Below, piece by piece: positions 7,123 through 14,486 of a DNA stretch of 28,946 bases. Below the pieces are notes generated by a model. It saw only the letters and a program-made list of their open reading frames with translations. It ran no database searches and was not told the DNA's origin. Numbering within the stretch: the stretch's first letter is position 1; every line of letters starts with the position of its first letter. The translations under genes and the position numbers were made by a program. This stretch comes from Candidatus Auribacterota bacterium (GTDB lineage: Bacteria; Auribacterota; JAFGBW01; JAFGJP01): positions 1-28,946 of the forward strand of contig JAFGJP010000300.1 in the NCBI GenBank assembly GCA_016929035.1. The letters are read 5' to 3'.

Positions 7123-9237
7123 ATGGAAGATAATATCAAAGAATATCAGGAAAAGTTGTCTCACATGGAAGACCGCCTGGAGAACTACCGCGTCCTTAAT
7201 GAATACCAGGAAAAGGTTATTGCAGAAAAAAATGCCGAAAGGATCTATTCCAGGCTCATGGGGCTGATCGAACATTTCCTTCGCCCGGCGCTCACGGCAG
7301 TTTTTGTCGTGGACGAGGAGTTTGAGTTTAATCTTTTTAAAATATCAGATGAAGCATACACTGAAGAAGTAAAAAAAGAGTTTGACCATCAGGTGGAAGA
7401 CGAGATCATCCCGTGGATACTCAATTCGCACAAAACGTCTATCGTCGAACCTGCAGAGAACAGGTTCAAGGAGCAGGATGTGCGCTCGGTGATCATTTCT
7501 CCTGTCAGCACGACGGACCATGTGATAGGCCTTCTGATGGCTTTTAAGAAAACATGGGAAAACGAGATTCCTCAAAACAGCATAGAGTTTATGAACCTGG
7601 CCCTTAAGATTACGGCCATGAGCATCGAAAACGCAAAGATCAACGAGCAGATGACCCAGAAGAACAAGGAGCTTGAATCGTATAAGGAATACAATCAGAA
7701 CATCAATAAAAGCCTGACGGACGCGTTTATTGTAACAGATGAGAATTTTGCCATCAAGGAGATCAACAAGGCAGGGCTCCATCTCTTTAACTATACTCAT
7801 GAAGACGTCGCCGGCAAGCCGCTTAAAGTTCTTTTTCCAGAGGATAAAGAAGAGGAGATCATCAGGCTTTTTAATAAACTCCTGAAAGAAAAAATCGTAA
7901 AGAATTATGACTTTGAAATCATAACAAAATTAGGGGACAGAATACCTGTGAGCTTTTCCTGCTCGATGATTTCAGCCGGCGATGGAAAACATATCGGGCT
8001 TGTCGCGGTTGTCAAAGATATGACAGACGTTCGCGGCCTTATTGAGAGCCTTCAGAAAGCGAGAGATGAGCTTCAGGAACAAAAAAATAAGCTTGAAGAA
8101 CAGGTGGAACAGAGAACGCATGATCTGGCAGAAAGGCTTCGGGATATCCAGTATCTCTCTCAATATACTTCGAACATTCTGCAAAGCATGACAAGCGGGG
8201 TCATTGCTGTTGACAAAGATCTTATGGTAACAACGTTTAATCATGCAGCGGAACGGATCACAGGGATAGAAGATTTTGAGATCATCAATAAGAGGATTAA
8301 AGATTTCCCCTATTTGCAGAACATATGGCGGATGCTGGAAAAGACACTTTCCGCCAAGGCAGCGCTTCTTGGCAAAGAAGTCTCCGTAAAAAATAAAGAG
8401 AACAGGGAGGTTCCTGTTAATGTTTCAACATCTGTACTGACATCGCCATTGGGCGAGAGCAGGGGGGTGCTGTGTGTTTTTTCTGATCTTTCCCTCATCA
8501 AGGACATGCATAAAAAGCTGATTCAAAGTGAAAGAATGGTCGCTCTCGGAGAGATGTCCTATGCTGTCGCCCATGAGCTCAGAAATCCCCTGAACGTTAT
8601 CAGGGGGCTTTCAGAGATCCTTACAGAAAAGATTCCTCAGGAGGAAAAGGAAAGGGAGTACATCGATACGATAATTTCGCAGATCGACAGGCTTGAGCTT
8701 CTTGTCCAGAAGATTTCGGAGTACGTTGGGCAGAGAGAGCCGGTTTTTGACAAGAATCTGGTCATGCCCTTCTTTCAGAAAACGGTAAAAATCTTTGAGA
8801 AGAACTCTTTGCAGAAAAGAGGCAGGGATATCCACTTCGCTGTCGAAGGCCAAAAGACCTTTCCGCGCTGTGATTTTGACAGAAAACAGATGGAACAGGT
8901 GGTCTTTAATCTATTGGAAAATGCCTGTGATGCCATAGAAAAAAAGGGGCAGGTTGCCATCAGCCTGCAATCTGACAGCGACTATCTGACGATAAAGTTC
9001 ACCGATGACGGGAAAGGCATGCCGCCGGATGTCGAGGCCAAGGCGATGGAGGCGTTTTTCACGACACACAGGCCCGAGAGGACCGGCCTGGGTCTTGCGA
9101 TATGCAAGAATATCATTGAAAGACATAATGGAAGCATAAGAATCAAAAGTGAATCCGGGAAAGGCACGACAGCAGAAATCAGAATTCCACTATCTCAGGA
9201 GGCTTTTTATGAAAAAAAAGAAAATCTTGCTCATTGA
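7123..9237 (+). CDS. Cytosolic GAF-PAS-PAS sensor histidine kinase
   Basis: The 704-residue kinase has no membrane segment. An N-terminal coiled coil (about 1-35) is followed by a GAF-like region (about 38-170), PAS 1 (about 190-305; FIVTDENFAIKEINKAG), a coiled coil (about 308-345), PAS 2 (about 350-465; GVIAVDKDLMVTTFNHAAERI), HisKA with phospho-acceptor H484 in AHELRNPLN, and an HATPase domain with NLLENACDAI (N box), DDGKGMP (G1) and TGLGLAI (G2). The arrangement resembles NtrB-class kinases with soluble input. The 3' end overlaps the first receiver gene by 29 bp, so the two downstream receivers are the likely phosphorylation partners. The start has no strong ribosome-binding site. The stimulus is unknown. 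Confidence 0.9.
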   Translation: MEDNIKEYQEKLSHMEDRLENYRVLNEYQEKVIAEKNAERIYSRLMGLIEHFLRPALTAVFVVDEEFEFNLFKISDEAYTEEVKKEFDHQVEDEIIPWILNSHKTSIVEPAENRFKEQDVRSVIISPVSTTDHVIGLLMAFKKTWENEIPQNSIEFMNLALKITAMSIENAKINEQMTQKNKELESYKEYNQNINKSLTDAFIVTDENFAIKEINKAGLHLFNYTHEDVAGKPLKVLFPEDKEEEIIRLFNKLLKEKIVKNYDFEIITKLGDRIPVSFSCSMISAGDGKHIGLVAVVKDMTDVRGLIESLQKARDELQEQKNKLEEQVEQRTHDLAERLRDIQYLSQYTSNILQSMTSGVIAVDKDLMVTTFNHAAERITGIEDFEIINKRIKDFPYLQNIWRMLEKTLSAKAALLGKEVSVKNKENREVPVNVSTSVLTSPLGESRGVLCVFSDLSLIKDMHKKLIQSERMVALGEMSYAVAHELRNPLNVIRGLSEILTEKIPQEEKEREYIDTIISQIDRLELLVQKISEYVGQREPVFDKNLVMPFFQKTVKIFEKNSLQKRGRDIHFAVEGQKTFPRCDFDRKQMEQVVFNLLENACDAIEKKGQVAISLQSDSDYLTIKFTDDGKGMPPDVEAKAMEAFFTTHRPERTGLGLAICKNIIERHNGSIRIKSESGKGTTAEIRIPLSQEAFYEKKENLAH

Positions 9238-9589
9238 GGACGAACCCAATGTCCTGTACATGATGAAAGAGATGCTCGAGTTTCTCGGCTGTGATGTCCG
9301 GCCGGCAGCCCTGGCCCAGGAAGCCCTTACGTATGCGGAACGTGAAAAGTTTGATTATTACTTTGTTGATATTGTTATGCCTGATATGGATGGACTTGAA
9401 GCCATCGAACGCATGCTCCTTGTTGATATACCTGACAAAGTTGTTGTCATCAGCGCCAATCTCAACACGGCCAATGTCGAAAAAGCCAGAAGGCTTGGCA
9501 TACAAAAATTCGTCGCCAAACCGGTTAAGATGTATGACCTGAAAAGGATTTTTAAGGAGAAGCAGGAGGAGGAAGACCTGCAAAGCTGA
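9209..9589 (+). CDS. Stand-alone receiver-domain response regulator (copy 1)
   Basis: This 126-residue CheY-like protein has only a REC domain. Acidic pocket E10-D11, phospho-acceptor D54 in FVDIVMPDMDG, Ser82 in the switch position and conserved Lys104 in AKP are all present. ATG 9209 is preceded by a perfect AGGAGG (9197-9202) at 6-nt spacing; an upstream in-frame ATG at 9149 lies deep in the kinase gene and is rejected. With no output domain, it must signal by protein contact or in a phosphorelay. A close paralogue follows 21 bp downstream. Confidence 0.92.
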   Translation: MKKKKILLIEDEPNVLYMMKEMLEFLGCDVRPAALAQEALTYAEREKFDYYFVDIVMPDMDGLEAIERMLLVDIPDKVVVISANLNTANVEKARRLGIQKFVAKPVKMYDLKRIFKEKQEEEDLQS

Positions 9590-9610
9590 AAGATGCGAAA
9601 AGGGGAGCAG

Positions 9611-9994
9611 ATGAGAAAGAAAAGAAAAGTTCTTCTTGTCGAGGACGATTACAGCGTTCAGCGGATGATGAAGGAAATGCTCGAGGTCCTGGGCTGCGAT
9701 GTGACAATTGCAACGCTCGGCGAACAGGCTGTTCAAATAGCCCGGAAAGATTCTTTTGATTATTATTTGGTCGATATTCTTATGCCTGACATTGATGGAT
9801 TAGAAGCGGTTGAAAAGATGCTGATTTCCGGTGTTTCTCAAAAAGTGGTTGTAACAAGCGCAGATCTCAGTCCTGAAAACCTGGAAAAAGCGCGGATTCT
9901 GGGAATTCAAAAATTTTTATCCAAGCCCATCCAGATGTATGATCTGGAAAGATTGTTCAAAGAGCTTGAACAGGAAAGAGATATTGACAGCTGA
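9611..9994 (+). CDS. Stand-alone receiver-domain response regulator (copy 2)
   Basis: This 127-residue REC-only protein is collinear with copy 1 over its full length, and MMKEML, LGCDV, LEKAR-like and LGIQKF segments are shared. Key residues are E11-D12, D55 in LVDILMPDIDG, a Thr-Ser pair in the switch strand and Lys105 in SKP. I chose ATG 9611 because AAGGGGAG lies just upstream and because it aligns with the start of copy 1; the in-frame ATG at 9593 has no such site. The pair is a tandem duplication in which both copies keep every catalytic residue. That suits signal branching from one kinase, or a phosphate sink. Confidence 0.9.
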   Translation: MRKKRKVLLVEDDYSVQRMMKEMLEVLGCDVTIATLGEQAVQIARKDSFDYYLVDILMPDIDGLEAVEKMLISGVSQKVVVTSADLSPENLEKARILGIQKFLSKPIQMYDLERLFKELEQERDIDS

Positions 9995-10016
9995 GGATTT
10001 AAGCAAAGAGATGGAC

Positions 10017-10034
10017 TTTTTCGATAACGAAAAA
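10017..10034. repeat. AT-rich inverted repeat before manC
   Basis: TTTTTCG (10017-10023) and CGAAAAA (10028-10034) are perfect inverted arms around ATAA, extended by GGA/TCC with small bulges. The repeat lies in the 56-bp gap between the receiver gene and manC. It could weaken transcription between the two units, but the T-run is on the 5' arm, so it is not a classical terminator for the + strand. Confidence 0.4.
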
Positions 10035-10050
10035 AATCCGGAGTGAAACA

Positions 10051-11142
10051 ATGAGATGGGTCGTCATCATGGCCGGGGGTTCAGGCGAAAGGTTCTGGCC
10101 TCTCAGCCGGACAAATAAGCCAAAGCAGCTGCTGAATATTGCCGGCCGCTCTTCTCTGGTAAGACAGGCTTATCAAAGGGCCCGGCTTCTCTGCCCTGCG
10201 GAGAGGATATGCGTTGTAACAGGAGGGAATCTGAAGAGTTCCATCAGGAAAGAAATCAAAGAATTGCCGGAAAAAAACATTTTTCTCGAGCCCATGATCA
10301 GAGATACAGCCGCCTGCATAGGGCTCTCTGCTTTTTTGATACAGCAAAGGGACAGCACTGCCGTCATGGCGGTTTTTCCGGCTGACCATGTCATAAAGAA
10401 TGCGTCTTTTTTTAAAACGATACTTAAGGATTCATTTCGAGCTGCCCGGGAAGGGTACTTTATCACGCTGGGAATACGTCCATCCCTGCCTTCAACGGCT
10501 TACGGGTATATCGAAAAGGGGAAGGCTTTGGACCGGCATGGGAAAACTGTTTTTTATTCTGTCAGGAAGTTTCATGAAAAGCCGGGAAAATCAAGGGCGA
10601 AGCGTTTTTTTCATTCCGGTCGTTTTTTTTGGAACAGCGGGATTTTTGTATGGAAAGCAGAAGATTTTCTTTTGAGCTTGAAAAGGCATCTCAAGAAGAC
10701 CTATGACGGGCTTTCTTCTCTCAAGCCGTTTCTCCGCTCACCGAGAAAAATTCAAAGACGTCTCAAAAAAATTTATCCCTTTTTCCCCCGCATCTCTGTT
10801 GACTATGCTGTCATGGAGAAAGTCAAAAACGTTCTTGTTGCCATACCTCCCCGCAATTTTTTATGGGACGACATTGGCTCATGGTCTTCTCTGGAGAGAC
10901 ATTATCCTAAGGACCGGAAAGGCAATGTCTGCCTGGGACAGGTTCTCTCTGAAGACGCGGAAAAGACGGTTGTCGTTAACAGGTCCAGTCAAATGCTGGC
11001 AGCGACAGTGGGCACGAAAGATCTGGTTATCGTATTGACGGATGATGCTCTTTTGGTCTGCCCGAAAGAGAGAGATCAGGATATCAAGAAGATCCTGAAG
11101 AAGATTGATCAGAAAAAACAACTGAGAAAGCGGTTTCGATGA
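10051..11142 (+). CDS. manC: Mannose-1-phosphate guanylyltransferase
   Basis: This enzyme makes GDP-mannose from GTP and mannose-1-phosphate, feeding fucose, rhamnose or mannose residues into surface glycans. The 363-residue protein is the short form without the fused phosphomannose isomerase domain. Visible motifs are the nucleotidyltransferase loop GGSGERFWPLSR (9-20), FLEP (78-81), metal site FPADH (109-113), STAYGYIE (148-155), FHEKP (174-178), WNSGIF (194-199) and WDDIGSW. GGAG at 10040-10043, 7 nt before the ATG, fixes the start. The stop overlaps the ruvX ATG as ATGA. It fits with the polysaccharide genes at 17375-21574 and rmlD. Confidence 0.93.
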   Translation: MRWVVIMAGGSGERFWPLSRTNKPKQLLNIAGRSSLVRQAYQRARLLCPAERICVVTGGNLKSSIRKEIKELPEKNIFLEPMIRDTAACIGLSAFLIQQRDSTAVMAVFPADHVIKNASFFKTILKDSFRAAREGYFITLGIRPSLPSTAYGYIEKGKALDRHGKTVFYSVRKFHEKPGKSRAKRFFHSGRFFWNSGIFVWKAEDFLLSLKRHLKKTYDGLSSLKPFLRSPRKIQRRLKKIYPFFPRISVDYAVMEKVKNVLVAIPPRNFLWDDIGSWSSLERHYPKDRKGNVCLGQVLSEDAEKTVVVNRSSQMLAATVGTKDLVIVLTDDALLVCPKERDQDIKKILKKIDQKKQLRKRFR

Positions 11143-11585
11143 GAGTCATGGGGATCGATATGGGGACAAAGACCACAGGAATCGCCGTGAGCGATGAAAA
11201 AAAGATCATAGCTTCTTCAAGGGAAAACATCACAAGCTATCAGAATATACACGAGCTGGCCGACAGAATAAGCGAAAGGATAAAAAAGCTGTCTTTAGAG
11301 ACAATTGTTATTGGGAATCCGGTTCACATGAGCGGGCGGAAAAGTGATTTTTTTGATAATATTCAGGATCTCGGCAAACGGCTGACACAGCTGACAGGTA
11401 TTCCTGTCGTTTACTGGGACGAACGCCTTTCGACTCAGGCCGTTGAAAGGACAATGATCGAAGGAGATCTCTCAAGAAAAAAAAGAAAAAAACTGATCAA
11501 CGCGTCTTCGGCCCAGTGGATTTTGCAGGGCTATCTTGATTATTTAAGGGAAAAGGAAGATAATAAAGGTAAGAGACAGATTTAA
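11139..11585 (+). CDS. ruvX: RuvX/YqgF-type pre-16S rRNA nuclease with altered acidic residue
   Basis: The 148-residue RNase H-fold protein of the YqgF family matures the 5' end of 16S rRNA in Escherichia coli. Family motifs are GIDMGTKTTGIAVSD (5-19), IVIGNPVHMSG (56-66), DERLSTQAVER (94-104) and the C-terminal SAQWILQGYLDYL helix. Catalytic D7 and D94-E95 are present. The third acidic position, normally Asp in the ...VDxxSA or IDxxAA segment, is Asn121 (KKLINASSA). The AAC codon is one base from GAC. Activity may be reduced or use another ligand. It is translationally coupled to manC. Confidence 0.87.
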   Translation: MRVMGIDMGTKTTGIAVSDEKKIIASSRENITSYQNIHELADRISERIKKLSLETIVIGNPVHMSGRKSDFFDNIQDLGKRLTQLTGIPVVYWDERLSTQAVERTMIEGDLSRKKRKKLINASSAQWILQGYLDYLREKEDNKGKRQI

Positions 11586-11683
11586 CAGGATCACGAAGGC
11601 GACAACGTCATACACATAAGAAGAGTCAGGGTAATAAAAAATACAGCGCGTCAAGCATCGCGGATCCATTATCGATTATCAAT

Positions 11684-12205
11684 ATGTTTAAAAAATTAAA
11701 AAAAAAGAAAGCTCCTGAAAGGCGGAAATACAGGCGGGTCCGCATCAGTGAGATCATAAGCGTCAACATTTACGACGAGAAGAAGGTCATTCAATCTCTT
11801 GAAAACGGTGGCCTTTCGAAAAACTTGAGCTTAAAGGGTCTTCTTTTTGAATCAAAGATGAAGTTTTCCCTCTACGGCCGTATAAGAATGGATCTGGATG
11901 TTTCCCTGACGCCAAATGTAAAAATGATTTCCATCGTTGGAGAGATCATTCGGATAGAAGAGATCATCAAGGACCAGAGATACGAGTACGGGATCAGTTT
12001 TGTCAGAGTCCCGAAGAAAGATGAACAAGCGCTAGAAAAATTCATCGAACACTGCACCGGGGAAGGAGAAGATGAAAAAGGATTTATGGACAAGAAAAGG
12101 TCATTTCTTTTTCATTTTTTTTCCGAAAGCGGCATGAGCTACAGCGAAAGAGAGCGAGGATGGTTTAAGATACCGCCTGTCAGAAAAAGAAAAATATTGG
12201 AATGA
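11684..12205 (+). CDS. PilZ-domain protein
   Basis: The 173-residue protein has one PilZ domain at about 11-130. The cyclic-di-GMP motifs are canonical: overlapping RxxxR pairs R13-R17 and R14-R18, and N47-L-S-L-K-G52. The closing strand is YGISFVRV, followed by a helix and a short, basic, low-similarity tail (about 135-173). There are no membrane segments or effector domain, so it is an adaptor-type receptor candidate. It lies 98 bp after ruvX, has no visible Shine-Dalgarno sequence before ATG 11684, and may have its own promoter, although I found no good -35/-10 pair. Confidence 0.85.
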   Translation: MFKKLKKKKAPERRKYRRVRISEIISVNIYDEKKVIQSLENGGLSKNLSLKGLLFESKMKFSLYGRIRMDLDVSLTPNVKMISIVGEIIRIEEIIKDQRYEYGISFVRVPKKDEQALEKFIEHCTGEGEDEKGFMDKKRSFLFHFFSESGMSYSERERGWFKIPPVRKRKILE

Positions 12206-12464
12206 TTTTTAAGAAAATATTCAACTAAGTGTTAAATAATTTTACATTTTATCTTATAATAAAGTTGTCTAAAATTTCCTCATAAATTAATCATTCTATA
12301 ACTATTTGGATACCAATAAGTTAATAATAATAAAAATTATTGGCCATTTTGGCACAGAACCAGCATATAGAAAGAACTTGAATTATAAAATAATTTACCT
12401 TACAGTTAAATTAATAGACATGATATGTGCAATGTCAAGTCAATGGAATTGACGAGGTTATAAA
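12206..12464. other. Very AT-rich intergenic region
   Basis: This 259-bp stretch is clearly more AT-rich than the surrounding genes. It holds a TATAAT (12255-12260) without a good -35, and a weak promoter candidate TTGAAT-N17-TACAGT (12378-12406) that would serve the small gene at 12465. No ORF, array or stable hairpin stands out. Confidence 0.5.
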
Positions 12465-12692
12465 ATGACAGAAGACAAAAATATGGAATCAACGGAATTC
12501 CTGAAAAAGACAAATCTTTATAAAGAGTTTGTCGCTGAAAAAGAAGAGATTCTTAAGCACAAATGGATTGAAAGTCAGAAAGCCGGGTTTGATATCGGAT
12601 ACGATAAAGCCTTTTTTGACTGGGAAATAAAGTATTACAGAGAGTGGAAGAAAAAAAGGGAATCCGATAAAACCAAAGAATTATCGGCCTGA
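12465..12692 (+). CDS. Small conserved hypothetical protein
   Basis: The 75-residue protein is charged and probably all-helical, without signal peptide or membrane segment. The core ILKHKWIESQKAGFDIGYDKA followed by FFDWEIKYYREWKKK looks like a recurrent small-protein pattern in environmental bacteria (from memory, not checked). The function is unknown. GAGG seven bases before ATG 12465 supports translation. The 3' end overlaps the convergent murJ by 12 bp: the bases encoding its last residues and stop also encode the murJ C-terminus on the other strand. It stands alone on its strand behind an AT-rich spacer. Confidence 0.7.
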   Translation: MTEDKNMESTEFLKKTNLYKEFVAEKEEILKHKWIESQKAGFDIGYDKAFFDWEIKYYREWKKKRESDKTKELSA

Positions 12693-14213
12693 AAAAAACC
12701 TCATATCTTTTCTCGCGAAAAAGTAAGTCAAAATTCCATAAACCAGGATACCTGTCACGACAGAGACCGTCAGAGACACAAGAGCTCCTCCTGTCACGTT
12801 TTTCAGATAAAAATCAGAAATCTTATAGATAAGAATTGTACATGTCCCCATCCCGAGCGACATCAAAAGATATTTGCCGGTAAGCTTGATAAAATCGTGA
12901 ATAAAGTTATATTTCAGTTTTTTCCCGAGGATAATCAAAAGAAAAAAAACATTCACACCTGTAGCGATTGAAGTGGCCAGAGCAATTCCTGCTACACCGA
13001 TGATCAGCATAAAGATGATGTTTAAAACGATATTGAGAATCATGCAGAAAAACGCGATTTTTGTAGGCGTCATGGAATCTTTTAGGGCATAGAACGCGTA
13101 GGTCAGCGTTTTGAGGTTGGCGAAAGCAAAAATGCCCAGAGAGTAGCACGAAAGCACGATCGCCGTTACAATCGTATCATTTTGGGTAAAGGCCCCTCGT
13201 TCGAACAGCGCCGCGACAATGGGACGCGAGAGGACAATAAGCCCTATGGAAGAAGGGAGAGCGATAAAAAGCGAAAGCTTTAAAGAATAGAGGATTTTTT
13301 CACTGAGGCCTTTTTCATCTTTCTGGCTGCTTGATCTGGAAAACTCAGGCAAGGCGGCAAGAGCTATGGATACGGCAAAAACTCCGAGCGGCAGCTGGTA
13401 TATCCTGTTGGCATAGTTCAAAACAGACGGGCCTCCCGGGCCTGAGATGACGGCGATGATCTTATCGAAGAGAACATTGATCTGCATGATGGAAACGGCA
13501 AAAACAGAAGGAAGGTAGAGTCTGAAAAAATGAGAGATCCCGGGATGATGAAAAGCGAGTGAGAACCTCAGCGGTATTTTCAGTCGAAAAATAAGAGGCA
13601 CAAAAAACAGCCACTGCAGAACGCCGCAAAGAAGAACAAGCCATGCAAGAACGAGCACCTGGTGATAGGGTCCTTTCAAGGTAACGGCCGAGATCCATAT
13701 TCCCAGGATAAGAACGATGTTCAGAATGACCGATGAAAGGCCCGGCAGGGCATAATGTCCGAAATAGTTGAAAATCCCGAACAGGAAACCGATTGTGCAG
13801 ACAAGAATCACATAGGGGAACATAATGCGTGAGAGGTGGATAATATAAGAAATCCTTTCTGCTTCGACCGAAGGGTGAGCAAAGCTTAATATCAAAAGAA
13901 CGAAGACCGTCAGTATCAGGAGGAACAAGGTCAGCATGGAAAGAATTGTATTCAGGAGGCGCCATGCGGACTTCTTGTCTTTTTCAAAATAGTCTGAAAA
14001 AATCGGTATGAACGAGCCTGAAAAAGCTCCCTCTCCAAAAAGTTTTCTGAAGAGGTTGGGAAAGACAAAAGCTGTTATAAATGCGTCAGCAAAAATACTT
14101 GTTCCGAAAAAGCGGGCAAAAACCATTTCCCGTATAAGTCCGAGCACCCGGCTGACCGTTGTCATCGAACCAAAAGAGCCTGCTTTGCGGAGAATAAAGG
14201 AATGTTTCTTCAT
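12681..14213 (-). CDS. murJ: Lipid II flippase MurJ (MviN)
   Basis: This is a polytopic inner-membrane protein of the MOP exporter superfamily with about 14 transmembrane helices. It moves the peptidoglycan precursor lipid II across the membrane. The N-terminus has the family pattern SRVLGLIREMVFARFFG, then ADAF and FRKLFGEGAFSGSFIPIF, which include the essential cationic residues of the central cavity. The 510 residues from ATG 14213 match the usual length. A TTG at 14249 would add 12 residues, but promoter TTGATT-N17-TACACT (14249-14221) puts the transcript start at about 14214. The ATG is therefore favoured and the mRNA looks leaderless, in line with the missing Shine-Dalgarno sequence. 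Confidence 0.92.
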   Translation of the reverse strand: MKKHSFILRKAGSFGSMTTVSRVLGLIREMVFARFFGTSIFADAFITAFVFPNLFRKLFGEGAFSGSFIPIFSDYFEKDKKSAWRLLNTILSMLTLFLLILTVFVLLILSFAHPSVEAERISYIIHLSRIMFPYVILVCTIGFLFGIFNYFGHYALPGLSSVILNIVLILGIWISAVTLKGPYHQVLVLAWLVLLCGVLQWLFFVPLIFRLKIPLRFSLAFHHPGISHFFRLYLPSVFAVSIMQINVLFDKIIAVISGPGGPSVLNYANRIYQLPLGVFAVSIALAALPEFSRSSSQKDEKGLSEKILYSLKLSLFIALPSSIGLIVLSRPIVAALFERGAFTQNDTIVTAIVLSCYSLGIFAFANLKTLTYAFYALKDSMTPTKIAFFCMILNIVLNIIFMLIIGVAGIALATSIATGVNVFFLLIILGKKLKYNFIHDFIKLTGKYLLMSLGMGTCTILIYKISDFYLKNVTGGALVSLTVSVVTGILVYGILTYFFARKDMRFFSGR

Positions 14214-14220
14214 ATCTGCT

Positions 14221-14249
14221 AGTGTAAACGAAAAAACAGGAAAAATCAA
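14221..14249 (-). promoter_or_regulatory. murJ promoter, leaderless arrangement
   Basis: On the minus strand TTGATT (14249-14244), a 17-bp spacer and TACACT (14226-14221) precede the murJ ATG (14213) by only 7 bp, so initiation would occur at or one base before the start codon. It lies directly beside the heptad array that starts at 14253. Confidence 0.55.
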
Positions 14250-14252
14250 TTA

Positions 14253-14287
14253 AGACCCCAGACACGAGACCCAGGATTCAAGACTTA
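14253..14287 (+). repeat. 7-bp degenerate tandem array (arm 1)
   Basis: Five heptamers are phased exactly at 7 bp, consensus AGACCCA; the first two are AGACCCC and AGACACG. The array lies just upstream of the murJ promoter. An inverted five-unit array of the same word lies at 14446-14480. Confidence 0.75.
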
Positions 14288-14445
14288 AGAAGTAGAAAGC
14301 ATATAGTGAAAGTAACTTACCAGCCGTTAAGGGACGCTATGATTCGCACGAGGTGGGAAAGATTTGTGCTTATTCGTGCTGTGAGCCCCGTTTAGCCGGT
14401 GCATTCACAGCTAATTTATTCATTATCTGTACGCAGTACATCTTT
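14288..14445. other. Structured core between inverted heptad arrays
   Basis: The 158-bp core has no ORF but two clean hairpins: GCTGTGA (14378-14384) with TCACAGC (14405-14411) around a 20-base loop, and TGTAC-GCA-GTACA (14428-14440). With the flanking inverted arrays it resembles a small non-autonomous mobile or regulatory element of about 230 bp between gspF and murJ. No target-site duplication is evident. Confidence 0.5.
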
Positions 14446-14480
14446 TCAATCTTGTGTCTGGAGTCCCGGGTCTTGGGTCT
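14446..14480 (-). repeat. 7-bp degenerate tandem array (arm 2, inverted)
   Basis: Five heptamers read on the minus strand, phase 7 bp, consensus AGACCCA; the unit nearest the gene is exactly AGACCCA (14480-14474). The array begins six bases after the stop codon of the PilC/GspF gene (14487-14489). Confidence 0.75.
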
Positions 14481-14486
14481 GATTCA

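Noticed and set aside
9149..9208. Upstream start for the first receiver gene
   Set aside because: The added 20 residues lie in the kinase gene; AGGAGG and alignment with the duplicate both point to ATG 9209.
9593..9610. Upstream start for the second receiver gene
   Set aside because: ATG 9611 has the GGGGAG site and aligns with the start of copy 1.
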